Shown here in pieces: positions 13,585 to 20,885 of a stretch of 20,947 nt of DNA. The position numbers and the translations under genes are program-made. Below the pieces are notes generated by a model. It was not told the DNA's origin and did no database searches. It saw only the letters and a list, made by a program, of their open reading frames with translations. Position 1 is the stretch's first letter. Every line of letters begins with the position of its first letter. Source of the stretch: JBGSOW01 sp041738875 (lineage in GTDB: Bacteria > Patescibacteriota > Dojkabacteria > CALFHW01); assembly GCA_041738875.1 (NCBI GenBank), contig JBGSOW010000035.1, forward strand, positions 1 to 20,947, read 5' to 3'.

Positions 13585-16075
13585 ATTTGTTAAAGGTGTG
13601 CCGCAAGCGCTATTCCCAAGTTTTGTATCTGCTCTGGCTCAGAAAAATGAAGAGAATAACTATTTTGTAACAAGGTGGAATTCGGATATCGAAAGGTATT
13701 TAGCAAGCTTCGAATTTGTAGAAGAGTATAGTTTCGCAGGTGTTTTGTCCACTTTGAATTCCGGCGGTTTCTCTAGAGTGCAGAAAGTTTCGGAAATAGG
13801 AGATTTCTCACTGACTGGTGACGTCATAACCTTTTGGCAACCTGGATTTGGCGACCCTGTAAGACTGTCCTACTTTGGCGACGAGATGGAAGAAATTTCA
13901 ACGATTGATGCAACTACTGGCAGAAGCTTGAGAAAATTAAAAAATTTGCTTTTAGGAAATATAAATGAATTAACTGACAAAGTTGACTACGATAATATCC
14001 GAGTTGAAACGAAATATGAGCGTTTTTCTGAAACGGCGTATGTGAATATTGGTAGACTTGTTGAAGTAAAACGCGCCTTTCCGGGAGGGCAAAATCAGAT
14101 GTATTCGGGAACAACTGAAATGGATTTACAAAGTCCGCCACTTTTCTTCAAAAATACTGAACTTATTACTAATTATGTGACTGAATTTACAGGTAAAGGA
14201 TACCTAGTAACTCTGATTACTAAACACAACAAAGCCCTGCCTCGCACCTTATCCTCTCTAAAAAATGTGCATATCAATAAAAGTGAGTTGAATTTAGCTG
14301 GCAACCACGATGATAATTATGCATTCGTAGGACAGATTCTCAAAAATGGAGGTCGGGATTTAGAAATGGGTTTTGTTAGCCATGAGCTTAATTTAATTGT
14401 GCTTACTGACCGTGAACTATTTGGAACTGTATTTATCGGCTCCAGAAGGAATAAATCACTAAAAAGTAGTCAAGCGCAGAAGTTATTAAAAAAATTGGAA
14501 GGTGAAATCGAGCTAGAAGATTTGATTGTACATGAGGATTATGGAGTTGGAATCTATAAAGGCTTTGTAATGGAGGATGAAAGAGAATATCTAAAGATTG
14601 CTTACGCTCTAGAGGACGAACTTTTTGTGCCGCTTGAGCAACTGCACAAATTAACAAAATATATCGGCGATGAAAAGCCTGAACTAACAAGGTTGGGTAA
14701 AAGCACTTGGGAAAGAGTAAAAAGTTCGGTAAAAAAACAGGTCGCAATTGCTGCTCGTGAACTTGCGAGGCATTATGCAAACGTCGAACTTGCAAATGCA
14801 GTTGAAATTTCTAGTGAGGATAGTAATTCTTACCTAGAATTTTGTAATGAGTTTGAATTTGAACTTACAGAGGATCAAATCAAAAGTGAGCGTGAAATTT
14901 TAAATGACCTTGCTAAAGGCAAGCCTATGTCTCGTCTTTTGATTGGTGATGTGGGCTATGGCAAAACCGAAATGATAATGCGGGCAGGATTTAAGGTAGC
15001 TGAAGTGGGGCTGCAAGTGATTATCCTTTGTCCAACTACTGTTCTTGCTATTCAGCATTACAAAAATTTCGTCAAACGTTTCAAAAAATTCCCTCTTGAA
15101 GTGGGGTTACTTTCGAGGAATAACACTCAAATTAAAAACCGCGAAATTTTAGAAAATTTTGAACAAGGCAAGGTTGATATTATTATTGCCACGCATAGAG
15201 CGCTTGCAAATGATTTGAAGCCGAAACGTTTGGGGCTTTTGGTAATTGACGAAGAACAACGTTTCGGGGTGAAACAAAAAGAGAAAATCCGTAAACTCGA
15301 AGCAGGTGTGCACACTCTTTTTGTTTCAGCGACACCAATCCCTAGAACTCTAGCAATGGCAATGTCCTCAATTCAAGACATCAGCATGATCACAACTCCA
15401 CCACCAGGAAGAAGAGCAGTCGAGACTCATGTGCAAAAATTAAATTGGCATACAATTGTTAAAGCAGTTTCTGCCGAAGTTGAAAGGGGAGGTCAGGTAT
15501 TTTTTATTCACAACGAAATTAAGACTATTCCAAGTGTTGTGGCAAAATTACAGGGTTTAATACCGGATCTAAGAATCACAGTAGCACACGGCAGTATGCC
15601 TCCAGAGAATGTAGATAAAGTTGTTACTGATTTTTATGAGCGAAAATATGATTGTTTAGTTGCTACCACGATTATTGAAAATGGTATAGATTTCCCGAAT
15701 GTTAACACTCTAATTGTAAATAATGCGCATAGATTGGGTCTAGCACAAATGTATCAACTTCGCGGTAGAGTAGGTAGGTCAAGCAGGCAGGCTGCAGCTT
15801 ACTTTTTCTACCAAGGCCGCAACCTGCCTGCGGAAAATGAGATAGAGGTAGTAAAAACCGAAAGTGATTTAAAACCCGCGAAATATATTGAGCGTCTAGA
15901 GGCGATTCTAGAAGCGCAGGAACTTGGATCGGGCTTTAGAATCGCCTCTAGAGATCTGGAAATCAGAGGAGCAGGAAACCTCCTAGGGGCTGAGCAGCAC
16001 GGAAGTATCGCAAAAGTTGGTTACGGACTATATATGCAAATGTTGGCAGATGAAATAGAGAAGTTAAAAACCTAA
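13574..16075 (+). CDS. mfd: transcription-repair coupling factor Mfd, short form lacking the C-terminal TRCF domain
   Basis: Mfd pushes stalled RNA polymerase off DNA and recruits UvrA. The 833-residue product (E. coli 1148) retains part of the UvrB-like N-terminal region (LNSGGFSRVQKVSEIGDFSLTGDVITFW at about 61-88 in pieces, then the DEMEEI strand). It has the RNA-polymerase-binding CarD-like domain near 315-365 (HEDYGVGIYKG, LFVPLEQLHKL). The RecG-like motor follows with GDVGYGKT 458-465, DEEQRFG 559-565, SATPIPRTLA 585-594, GSMPPE 673-678, TTIIENGID 698-706, QLRGRVGRS 728-736, and GAGNLLGAEQHG 799-810. It stops 23 residues later, where E. coli Mfd continues through the regulatory D7 domain. 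The downstream DNA is the convergent glycosyltransferase gene, so D7 is truly absent and not frameshifted. The start overlaps mutS by 11 nt, indicating coupled translation. Confidence 0.93.
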   Translation: MKVRFVKGVPQALFPSFVSALAQKNEENNYFVTRWNSDIERYLASFEFVEEYSFAGVLSTLNSGGFSRVQKVSEIGDFSLTGDVITFWQPGFGDPVRLSYFGDEMEEISTIDATTGRSLRKLKNLLLGNINELTDKVDYDNIRVETKYERFSETAYVNIGRLVEVKRAFPGGQNQMYSGTTEMDLQSPPLFFKNTELITNYVTEFTGKGYLVTLITKHNKALPRTLSSLKNVHINKSELNLAGNHDDNYAFVGQILKNGGRDLEMGFVSHELNLIVLTDRELFGTVFIGSRRNKSLKSSQAQKLLKKLEGEIELEDLIVHEDYGVGIYKGFVMEDEREYLKIAYALEDELFVPLEQLHKLTKYIGDEKPELTRLGKSTWERVKSSVKKQVAIAARELARHYANVELANAVEISSEDSNSYLEFCNEFEFELTEDQIKSEREILNDLAKGKPMSRLLIGDVGYGKTEMIMRAGFKVAEVGLQVIILCPTTVLAIQHYKNFVKRFKKFPLEVGLLSRNNTQIKNREILENFEQGKVDIIIATHRALANDLKPKRLGLLVIDEEQRFGVKQKEKIRKLEAGVHTLFVSATPIPRTLAMAMSSIQDISMITTPPPGRRAVETHVQKLNWHTIVKAVSAEVERGGQVFFIHNEIKTIPSVVAKLQGLIPDLRITVAHGSMPPENVDKVVTDFYERKYDCLVATTIIENGIDFPNVNTLIVNNAHRLGLAQMYQLRGRVGRSSRQAAAYFFYQGRNLPAENEIEVVKTESDLKPAKYIERLEAILEAQELGSGFRIASRDLEIRGAGNLLGAEQHGSIAKVGYGLYMQMLADEIEKLKT

Positions 16076-16079
16076 CTAT

Positions 16080-17597
16080 TTATTTCTTTTCATAAATCGA
16101 ATATTTATCTATACGTTCTATAAATGTGTAATTATCTTCTATAAATCTTGCAAGTTCAGACTGTATTACAATTCCATTACCTACTGCAACTACAGGAATA
16201 TCCTTAGTTTTAAGTTCATTCACTACATCTTCTTGGTTGTACTCTTCAATGTGGAAATTCACCACGTATTTGCTTGGTAAATTTAATTTAATTAGTGATA
16301 TAAACCAAGATGAATCGTCCAATATCCAAGTATCTTCACCGTATTTGGCAACTATTGTGTTTGCTGCATCCAGTTCACGTATCTGCCATGCAAACAAATT
16401 ATCCCACTCGGATTTTTCACCAGTGAGTAGCGCTTGATAACCTTTTTTATAATATGTTTCTTGCGGCCGGATATAGCCAAATTCTATTATTTCTAGTGGG
16501 AATAGAACAAAGATTGTAGAAAAACTTACAAGAATGAGTGACAAGCTTACGAGATATGTTTTACCTGTTTTCAGTATATATAAGCGTTTTCTGGAAATTT
16601 GCCAGAGGTTTTTGATAAAAAGTGAGACTAGAAGTGAAAAAGGCACTACTATTTGCAGGAAATAGTGTGCATATGGTCTGGTTGATAATGCAGCACCCAT
16701 CAAAGCTGCAATAAACCAGATTAAGATTATGAATGTATTTTGTTTAATCCATTTGCGTATGAAAAGTGTCGTTATTAGCAGAGCAAGTGTACCTGTGACG
16801 ATTAATTTCGTGCTCAGAGGGATAGCTATTTGCAAGATGTCGTTTCTGGTGTATTGGAGGTTATAGACTATGTTTGCGAACAAGAATTCATCTAAACTAC
16901 CAATAGCTAGGTAATAGATTGCTGCCAAAAGAATCGGAATTGCAGAGACTGTGCCTATAAAAAGTGGAACTCTAAAACTATTTATAATTTCTCGAAAATT
17001 AAAATTTTTACGTTTTCGCAAATGCTGCAGTTTCAAGACTAGAATTATAAAAATTATTGCAGCAAGTTCAAACACCGGCTGGAATTTAACGAAAATCGCA
17101 AGTCCAAACAATAAACCGATCAATAAATAGGATCTTAATTTATTGCTCTTTATATAATAAAAAGCAATTACTGTGAAAAATATAAATACGTTTTCTGCAT
17201 TGAAGAGATTTCCTTCGAGGTGAGGAATGCCAAGTAGTACCGAGGCGAAGAAAGTTGAGATTAACGCAAGGCTTGTGTTTTTAAATATATTTTTTGCCAG
17301 CAAATAAGTAGCGACAACGGTTCCGAGTCCAAAAATTAGATTAATGAATTTTAATAGAAATAACTGACTTATCTGCAGAGAATTTGCGACTATCTCAATA
17401 AAACTATAAATGAGAAATATGCCTGGAGGTTTATGATCCCACGCGCCAATGTATAGAATTTCACCACGATTCATTAGTGACGCAACTGCAGCATAGATCC
17501 CTTCGTCGTTATACCAATTTGGTTCAATAAGGCTTGGTAGCCTTAAAATTATAAATAAAAGACAAATTGCGGTTAATACAATTATATCTTTTTTCAT
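16080..17597 (-). CDS. multi-spanning GT-C glycosyltransferase (PMT/ArnT-like)
   Basis: The 505-residue integral membrane protein has about ten or more hydrophobic helices. The first helix (about 4-24) is followed by an external loop with NWYNDEGIYAAVAS, whose Asp31-Glu32 fits the catalytic acidic pair of GT-C enzymes, and AWDHKPPGIF at 52-61, a combination typical of GT39/GT83-type transferases that use polyprenyl-phosphate sugars as donors. A soluble C-terminal part begins near residue 385. The acceptor (glycan, lipid or protein) cannot be told. The ATG immediately follows the stop of the GT2 gene (TAAATG), so the two are surely cotranscribed, and the GT2 enzyme probably makes the donor. 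The gene ends 4 nt from mfd on the opposite strand. Confidence 0.82.
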   Translation of the reverse strand: MKKDIIVLTAICLLFIILRLPSLIEPNWYNDEGIYAAVASLMNRGEILYIGAWDHKPPGIFLIYSFIEIVANSLQISQLFLLKFINLIFGLGTVVATYLLAKNIFKNTSLALISTFFASVLLGIPHLEGNLFNAENVFIFFTVIAFYYIKSNKLRSYLLIGLLFGLAIFVKFQPVFELAAIIFIILVLKLQHLRKRKNFNFREIINSFRVPLFIGTVSAIPILLAAIYYLAIGSLDEFLFANIVYNLQYTRNDILQIAIPLSTKLIVTGTLALLITTLFIRKWIKQNTFIILIWFIAALMGAALSTRPYAHYFLQIVVPFSLLVSLFIKNLWQISRKRLYILKTGKTYLVSLSLILVSFSTIFVLFPLEIIEFGYIRPQETYYKKGYQALLTGEKSEWDNLFAWQIRELDAANTIVAKYGEDTWILDDSSWFISLIKLNLPSKYVVNFHIEEYNQEDVVNELKTKDIPVVAVGNGIVIQSELARFIEDNYTFIERIDKYSIYEKK

Positions 17598-18314
17598 TTA
17601 ACCACGTCTAACTTTAAGCAGTTCCGAAAAAGTACGAAAATAGTCTCTGAACTTAACTGTACTGCCGTCTTTGTCATACCAAATTATTCCAACCTCTTTA
17701 ATTTTTAGTTTTGCGTCATAGAGTCGTTTTAATATTTCAAAATCAAAGCCAAATCGATTCAGTTTCAAATTAGCTATATATTCATAGCAACTACTCCTGA
17801 AAAGTTTGTAGCCACACTGTGTGTCTTTAAAAGGTATGTTTAACACCAGTCTGATCATAAGATTGCTTATCGAACTTGTGATTTTTTTGCTCAAACTTCT
17901 GTCGTTAGTTGCGTCAGTAGTAAACCTGGAACCAATTACACAATCAAGCTTCTCTCGGCTCGCCATATCTAGAAAATCAGATAAAACATTCCATTCAGCA
18001 GATCCGTCGGCGTCAGCTAAGTAATAAAAATCTGCTTTGCGTGAATTTGTGACTCCGTATTTAAACGCGTGTCCTTTTCCTTGATTAACTTGGTAATTCA
18101 GAAGATGAAAGTTATCACGGTTATTTATTTTTGCATTTACAATTTCTACTGAATTATCTTGAGATCCGTCATTTACTATATAGGTATGAATATCTGTATC
18201 CGTGATAACGGCGGTTGTATCTACAGATTCATCCAGATATGTGAAAAGTTTATCTAAAGTAGCTCCAATTCTTTTACTCTCGTTATAAATTGGAATTATG
18301 ATATTTACTTGCAT
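17598..18314 (-). CDS. GT2 family glycosyltransferase, polyprenyl-phosphate sugar synthase type
   Basis: The 238-residue protein has the GT-A fold signatures of dolichyl/undecaprenyl-phosphate hexosyltransferases (Alg5/DPM1-like): IIIPIYNES at 5-13, VNDGSQDNS 48-56, NQGKGHAFKYG 78-87 (the KG...A pattern), DADGS 101-105 as metal-binding DxD, GSR 128-130, and DTQCGYKLF 164-172. There is no membrane segment, so it acts at the inner face, moving a hexose from a nucleotide sugar to a polyprenyl phosphate. AGGA lies 6 nt before the ATG, and a minus-strand TATAAT (18353 to 18348) lies further upstream. It is directly followed by the GT-C gene, its likely partner. The sugar is not predictable. Confidence 0.88.
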   Translation of the reverse strand: MQVNIIIPIYNESKRIGATLDKLFTYLDESVDTTAVITDTDIHTYIVNDGSQDNSVEIVNAKINNRDNFHLLNYQVNQGKGHAFKYGVTNSRKADFYYLADADGSAEWNVLSDFLDMASREKLDCVIGSRFTTDATNDRSLSKKITSSISNLMIRLVLNIPFKDTQCGYKLFRSSCYEYIANLKLNRFGFDFEILKRLYDAKLKIKEVGIIWYDKDGSTVKFRDYFRTFSELLKVRRG

Positions 18315-18347
18315 TTATTTTCCTATAGTTAGCTTATGTATCTAGTA

Positions 18348-18353
18348 ATTATA
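18348..18353 (-). promoter_or_regulatory. -10 box of the glycosyltransferase operon
   Basis: Minus-strand TATAAT directly preceded by TG lies 33 nt before the GT2 ATG. Transcription from it would give a leader of roughly 25-28 nt containing AGGA (18324 to 18321), 6 nt before the start codon. No strong -35 is visible. This is a conventional leadered arrangement, unlike several other promoters here. Confidence 0.45.
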
Positions 18354-18361
18354 CATCAGAC

Positions 18362-18384
18362 AAATAGCATAAAACCGGCTATTT
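18362..18384 (-). terminator. weak hairpin at the end of the coiled-coil gene
   Basis: AAATAGC (18362-18368) and GCTATTT (18378-18384) form a 7-bp stem with a 9-nt loop across the stop codon of the coiled-coil gene and just upstream of the glycosyltransferase promoter. The tail after it on the minus strand is not T-rich, so termination would be weak. Confidence 0.3.
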
Positions 18385-18705
18385 TTGCTTTTCTATTTTC
18401 ATTGCTGAGATAATTTTAGCAGTCTTTCCTTCGACTTTCACTTCGTTCTGACCGGACTCATGCATCTCAGCTAGCAAAATATCTTTGATTAGACCTTGTC
18501 TTTCTCTAGCTCCGTCTCTTTTTTCTTTGATTAGTGCAATTTCGGTAACTGTTGCTAATTTTTCTTTTAATTGTTTTAATTGCTTCTGTAATTCTTCGAT
18601 TTCTGGGTATAGTTCATGCGATTGGGTTGCATCCTTCAGATCAGCGTTTAGGGTTTTTACTACTTCTCCTTGGTCTAGATACTCTTTGAATTTTTCTTCT
18701 AACAT
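18379..18705 (-). CDS. small coiled-coil protein of unknown function
   Basis: The 108-residue product is strongly charged. Residues 1-70 are helical with heptad-like leucines (LYPEIEELQKQLKQLKEKL) and predicted to form a coiled coil. A basic stretch KEKRDGARERQ follows, then a short C-terminal part NEVKVEGKTAKIISAMKIEKQK that could form beta strands. There is no signal peptide, membrane segment or cysteine. It has its own upstream region, divergent from mltG across 93 nt. TAAACT lies 6 nt before the ATG and TTGAAA about 19 nt before that, a weak promoter match. I do not recognise the family. Confidence 0.7.
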   Translation of the reverse strand: MLEEKFKEYLDQGEVVKTLNADLKDATQSHELYPEIEELQKQLKQLKEKLATVTEIALIKEKRDGARERQGLIKDILLAEMHESGQNEVKVEGKTAKIISAMKIEKQK

Positions 18706-18760
18706 GGTTTGAGTTTAACAAAATTATCTGAACACCTTTCAATTTTGGCCGGTGATTCTA

Positions 18761-18777
18761 TACAATAACATATTGTA
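18761..18777 (+). promoter_or_regulatory. operator-like palindrome upstream of mltG
   Basis: TACAATA-ACA-TATTGTA is a perfect inverted repeat with 7-bp arms and a 3-nt spacer. It ends 7 nt before the mltG -10 box TATAAT at 18785-18790 and so covers the -35/spacer region. Size and position fit a site for a dimeric repressor or activator. It lies between mltG and the divergent coiled-coil gene and could serve both. Confidence 0.4.
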
Positions 18778-18784
18778 CTTAAGT

Positions 18785-18790
18785 TATAAT
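18785..18790 (+). promoter_or_regulatory. -10 box of mltG
   Basis: TATAAT lies 8 nt before the ATG at 18799. No Shine-Dalgarno lies between them, so the transcript is expected to be leaderless or nearly so. No good -35 is present at 17 nt, where the palindrome 18761-18777 lies instead. Confidence 0.5.
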
Positions 18791-18798
18791 TAAATACT

Positions 18799-19824
18799 AT
18801 GACAAAAATAATTTTCTTTTTAATTGCTTTAGTATTGGTGATATTTGGCGCGGGATACGTTTGGTATAGCGCGTCAGTTGAGAGCAGACGGTCTGACTCC
18901 ACGGAAGAGGCCACTGTTGAAATAGCCCCTGGGACAAGTAGTGTAGGTATCGGTGAAAAACTTCTGCAAGAGAATTTGATTGGAGATTTAAATGTATGGC
19001 AAATTTATTTGAGGTTGAATTCGGATGCTGTCTTAAAAGCCGGTAATTTTGAAATTCCGAGGGACGCAAATATTCCTGAGATCGTGCGAATACTTGCTGG
19101 AACTGGACTTAGCAATTCGGTGCGGGTGACGTTTTTGGAAGGTTGGAGAAATAGCCAGTATGCTGAGCAGTTGGAGAAGTCGTTTGCAACAATTGGAGGA
19201 AGTGTATTTTCGCAAGAGGAATTCCTGACAATTGTTGCCAATCCAGATGGGTTTACATTTTCTACAGAGGCTGCTGATTTTTTGGGAATTTATAAGCCTG
19301 CGGGTAAATCGTTGGAAGGCTTTTTGTATCCAAATACCTACGAATTTGCTGGTGACGCCTCTACTTTAAGTATTATTAATTCTTTAATAGTTGAACATGT
19401 AAATAGAACTCGAAACTTGGATTTACCAAGTGACTACTATAATAAATTAGTCTTAGCATCAATTGTGGAAAAGGAAAGTTTTACAAATGAGGAAAAAGCT
19501 ACAATCGCTAGCGTATTCTCTAATAGGCTAAGGATAGGGCAGGCTTTGCAATCAGACGCCACAGTTAATTATGCAACAGGAAATAGTAATCCAAGGCCAA
19601 CTTTTGCTGAGCTAGCAATTGATTCTCCATACAATACCTACAAATATCCAGGGCTGCCACCAACACCTATAAATAACCCCCGTCTAGAATCAATCCAAGC
19701 TGCGCTAAATCCTGCGTCGACAAGCTATTTCTACTTCATCCACCAGCAGGATGGCAGTTCTCAAGTAAGATTCGCCAGAACCTACGCCGAGCACCTCGAA
19801 AACGTGAGAATATATTTGGATTAG
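18799..19824 (+). CDS. mltG: endolytic murein transglycosylase MltG (YceG family)
   Basis: MltG cleaves nascent glycan strands at the membrane and sets their length. The 341-residue protein has one N-terminal membrane helix (about 3-23). A LysM-like subdomain spans about 38-100 (IAPGTSSVGIGEKLLQENLI, then AGNFEIPRDANIPEIVRIL). The catalytic domain has EGFLYPNTYEF (173-183), ASIVEKES with the catalytic Glu224, VFSNRL, LQSDATVNYATG, SPYNTYKYPGLPPTPINNPR (276-295) and AALNP near 301-305. All family landmarks are present and length is usual (E. coli 340). It complements the Mur enzymes and the VanY-type peptidase elsewhere in the window. An orphan gene follows 72 nt downstream with its own promoter. 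Confidence 0.96.
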   Translation: MTKIIFFLIALVLVIFGAGYVWYSASVESRRSDSTEEATVEIAPGTSSVGIGEKLLQENLIGDLNVWQIYLRLNSDAVLKAGNFEIPRDANIPEIVRILAGTGLSNSVRVTFLEGWRNSQYAEQLEKSFATIGGSVFSQEEFLTIVANPDGFTFSTEAADFLGIYKPAGKSLEGFLYPNTYEFAGDASTLSIINSLIVEHVNRTRNLDLPSDYYNKLVLASIVEKESFTNEEKATIASVFSNRLRIGQALQSDATVNYATGNSNPRPTFAELAIDSPYNTYKYPGLPPTPINNPRLESIQAALNPASTSYFYFIHQQDGSSQVRFARTYAEHLENVRIYLD

Positions 19825-19870
19825 TTGGTGTAGTTGATCATATACATTGATCTGTATGAGATTTTTGATA

Positions 19871-19894
19871 TTGGAATATTGTGATATATTCCAA
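19871..19894 (+). promoter_or_regulatory. extended -10 promoter overlapped by a 24-bp palindrome
   Basis: TTGGAATAT (19871-19879) and ATATTCCAA (19886-19894) are exact 9-bp inverted arms with a 6-nt spacer. Overlapping the right arm is TGATATATT (19882-19890), an extended -10 (TG-n-TATATT) that ends 6 nt before the ATG at 19897. A repressor bound to the palindrome would block this promoter. As RNA the repeat would lie upstream of the predicted start, so a DNA operator is more likely than a hairpin. Confidence 0.5.
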
Positions 19895-19896
19895 TA

Positions 19897-20847
19897 ATGA
19901 TTGATATCTTAGCTAAACCAATAGTACCAAAACACTTAACTGCACATATTGTTCCCAGTCCTGGGACAACGTTGGCTCAAGCTATGAGCCTGAGAAATGA
20001 TGTTATGGATGAAGAGGGCTACACTAGAAATAAAGGTAGTGAAACAATTAGAAGACATGACGTCGTTCATCTTATATTGGGTTGGCTGGGCATATGGCCA
20101 TCAGATCATACCAGAGCAAACGAAATGCTAGTAACGGATATTTTCTGTATAGAGTCACTAAATACTTCGGATGCATATAAATTGGAGCAGCAATCGAGGA
20201 AATCTTTATTATCCCGTCTGCAAAGATTTCCAAGTGTGAGAGCTAATCTGAATTATTCGGCTTATGAGCTCGATTCACTTTCTGCAAGATACCCTCTTAT
20301 AAATTCTTTTCTTGACTCAGGTATTGATAATAATGGCTTAATTCAGTTGATCATGGATATGGATTCGGCGTATAGATTTACTAAGAGCGATTGTGCTGCC
20401 GCAGTCGTAGTTGTTGCTGCGATGAGAGATGAGCTTTTTTTTAATAGTGCTGAAGAGGTTAGCTTTAGGCCAAGAATAATAGGTGACGGTTTTATTTCAT
20501 TCGCAGAAAACGTAGACGCTACGGAGGTATTCAAATACCTTCATAAAATATCTAGACAGATTACTAGCGGGGAATTAGACGATAAATACAAGGGTATGAA
20601 AGAAGCTAGGATGAGTCTTTTTAGAAAAGACCTTGGGCTACTCTTAGTTAACGGCTGGGAGTTTGAAGATGCTATAAATTATTTAAATGTCAGTATGTTT
20701 GAATTTGAGGAGGAAGATTTATCAGCAATTAGAGGTTGCATTCAAGAAATGATTGAGCAAGGGGAATTAATTGAAAAAATCTACATATCAAGTAATCGTG
20801 AATACAAATTCTTACTTCCTACGGAATATGCAGAAGCAGCTTATTAG
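19897..20847 (+). CDS. orphan protein with an HDxxH motif, unknown function
   Basis: The 316-residue soluble protein has no signal peptide or membrane helix. Residues 51-84 read as a helical segment with R-R-H54-D55-V-V-H58, then H71 and E76. The HDxxH followed by a Glu resembles the zinc motif of Coq4-like proteins, but the spacing to Glu is 17 rather than 11, so this is only a hint. An Ala/Val-rich helix lies at 166-176. The C-terminal third (about 230-316) is helical and acidic and ends in a possible beta hairpin (ELIEKIYISSNREYKFLLP), which could be a winged-helix-like module. Its promoter carries a strong palindrome and a -10 box 6 nt from the ATG, suggesting tight control of a leaderless mRNA. 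I do not recognise the family. Confidence 0.75.
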   Translation: MIDILAKPIVPKHLTAHIVPSPGTTLAQAMSLRNDVMDEEGYTRNKGSETIRRHDVVHLILGWLGIWPSDHTRANEMLVTDIFCIESLNTSDAYKLEQQSRKSLLSRLQRFPSVRANLNYSAYELDSLSARYPLINSFLDSGIDNNGLIQLIMDMDSAYRFTKSDCAAAVVVVAAMRDELFFNSAEEVSFRPRIIGDGFISFAENVDATEVFKYLHKISRQITSGELDDKYKGMKEARMSLFRKDLGLLLVNGWEFEDAINYLNVSMFEFEEEDLSAIRGCIQEMIEQGELIEKIYISSNREYKFLLPTEYAEAAY

Positions 20848-20885
20848 AGATTAGTGCTAAATATGTACCGTACTAAAGCTATAAT

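Noticed and set aside
19842..19866. ATACA/TGTAT hairpin followed by five T after mltG
   Set aside because: A 5-bp AT-rich stem and a T-run 4 nt away are too weak for a confident terminator in this AT-rich DNA.
20880..20885. Plus-strand TATAAT near the window end
   Set aside because: No start codon or gene follows on the plus strand within the window, and the motif overlaps the end of a likely minus-strand gene.
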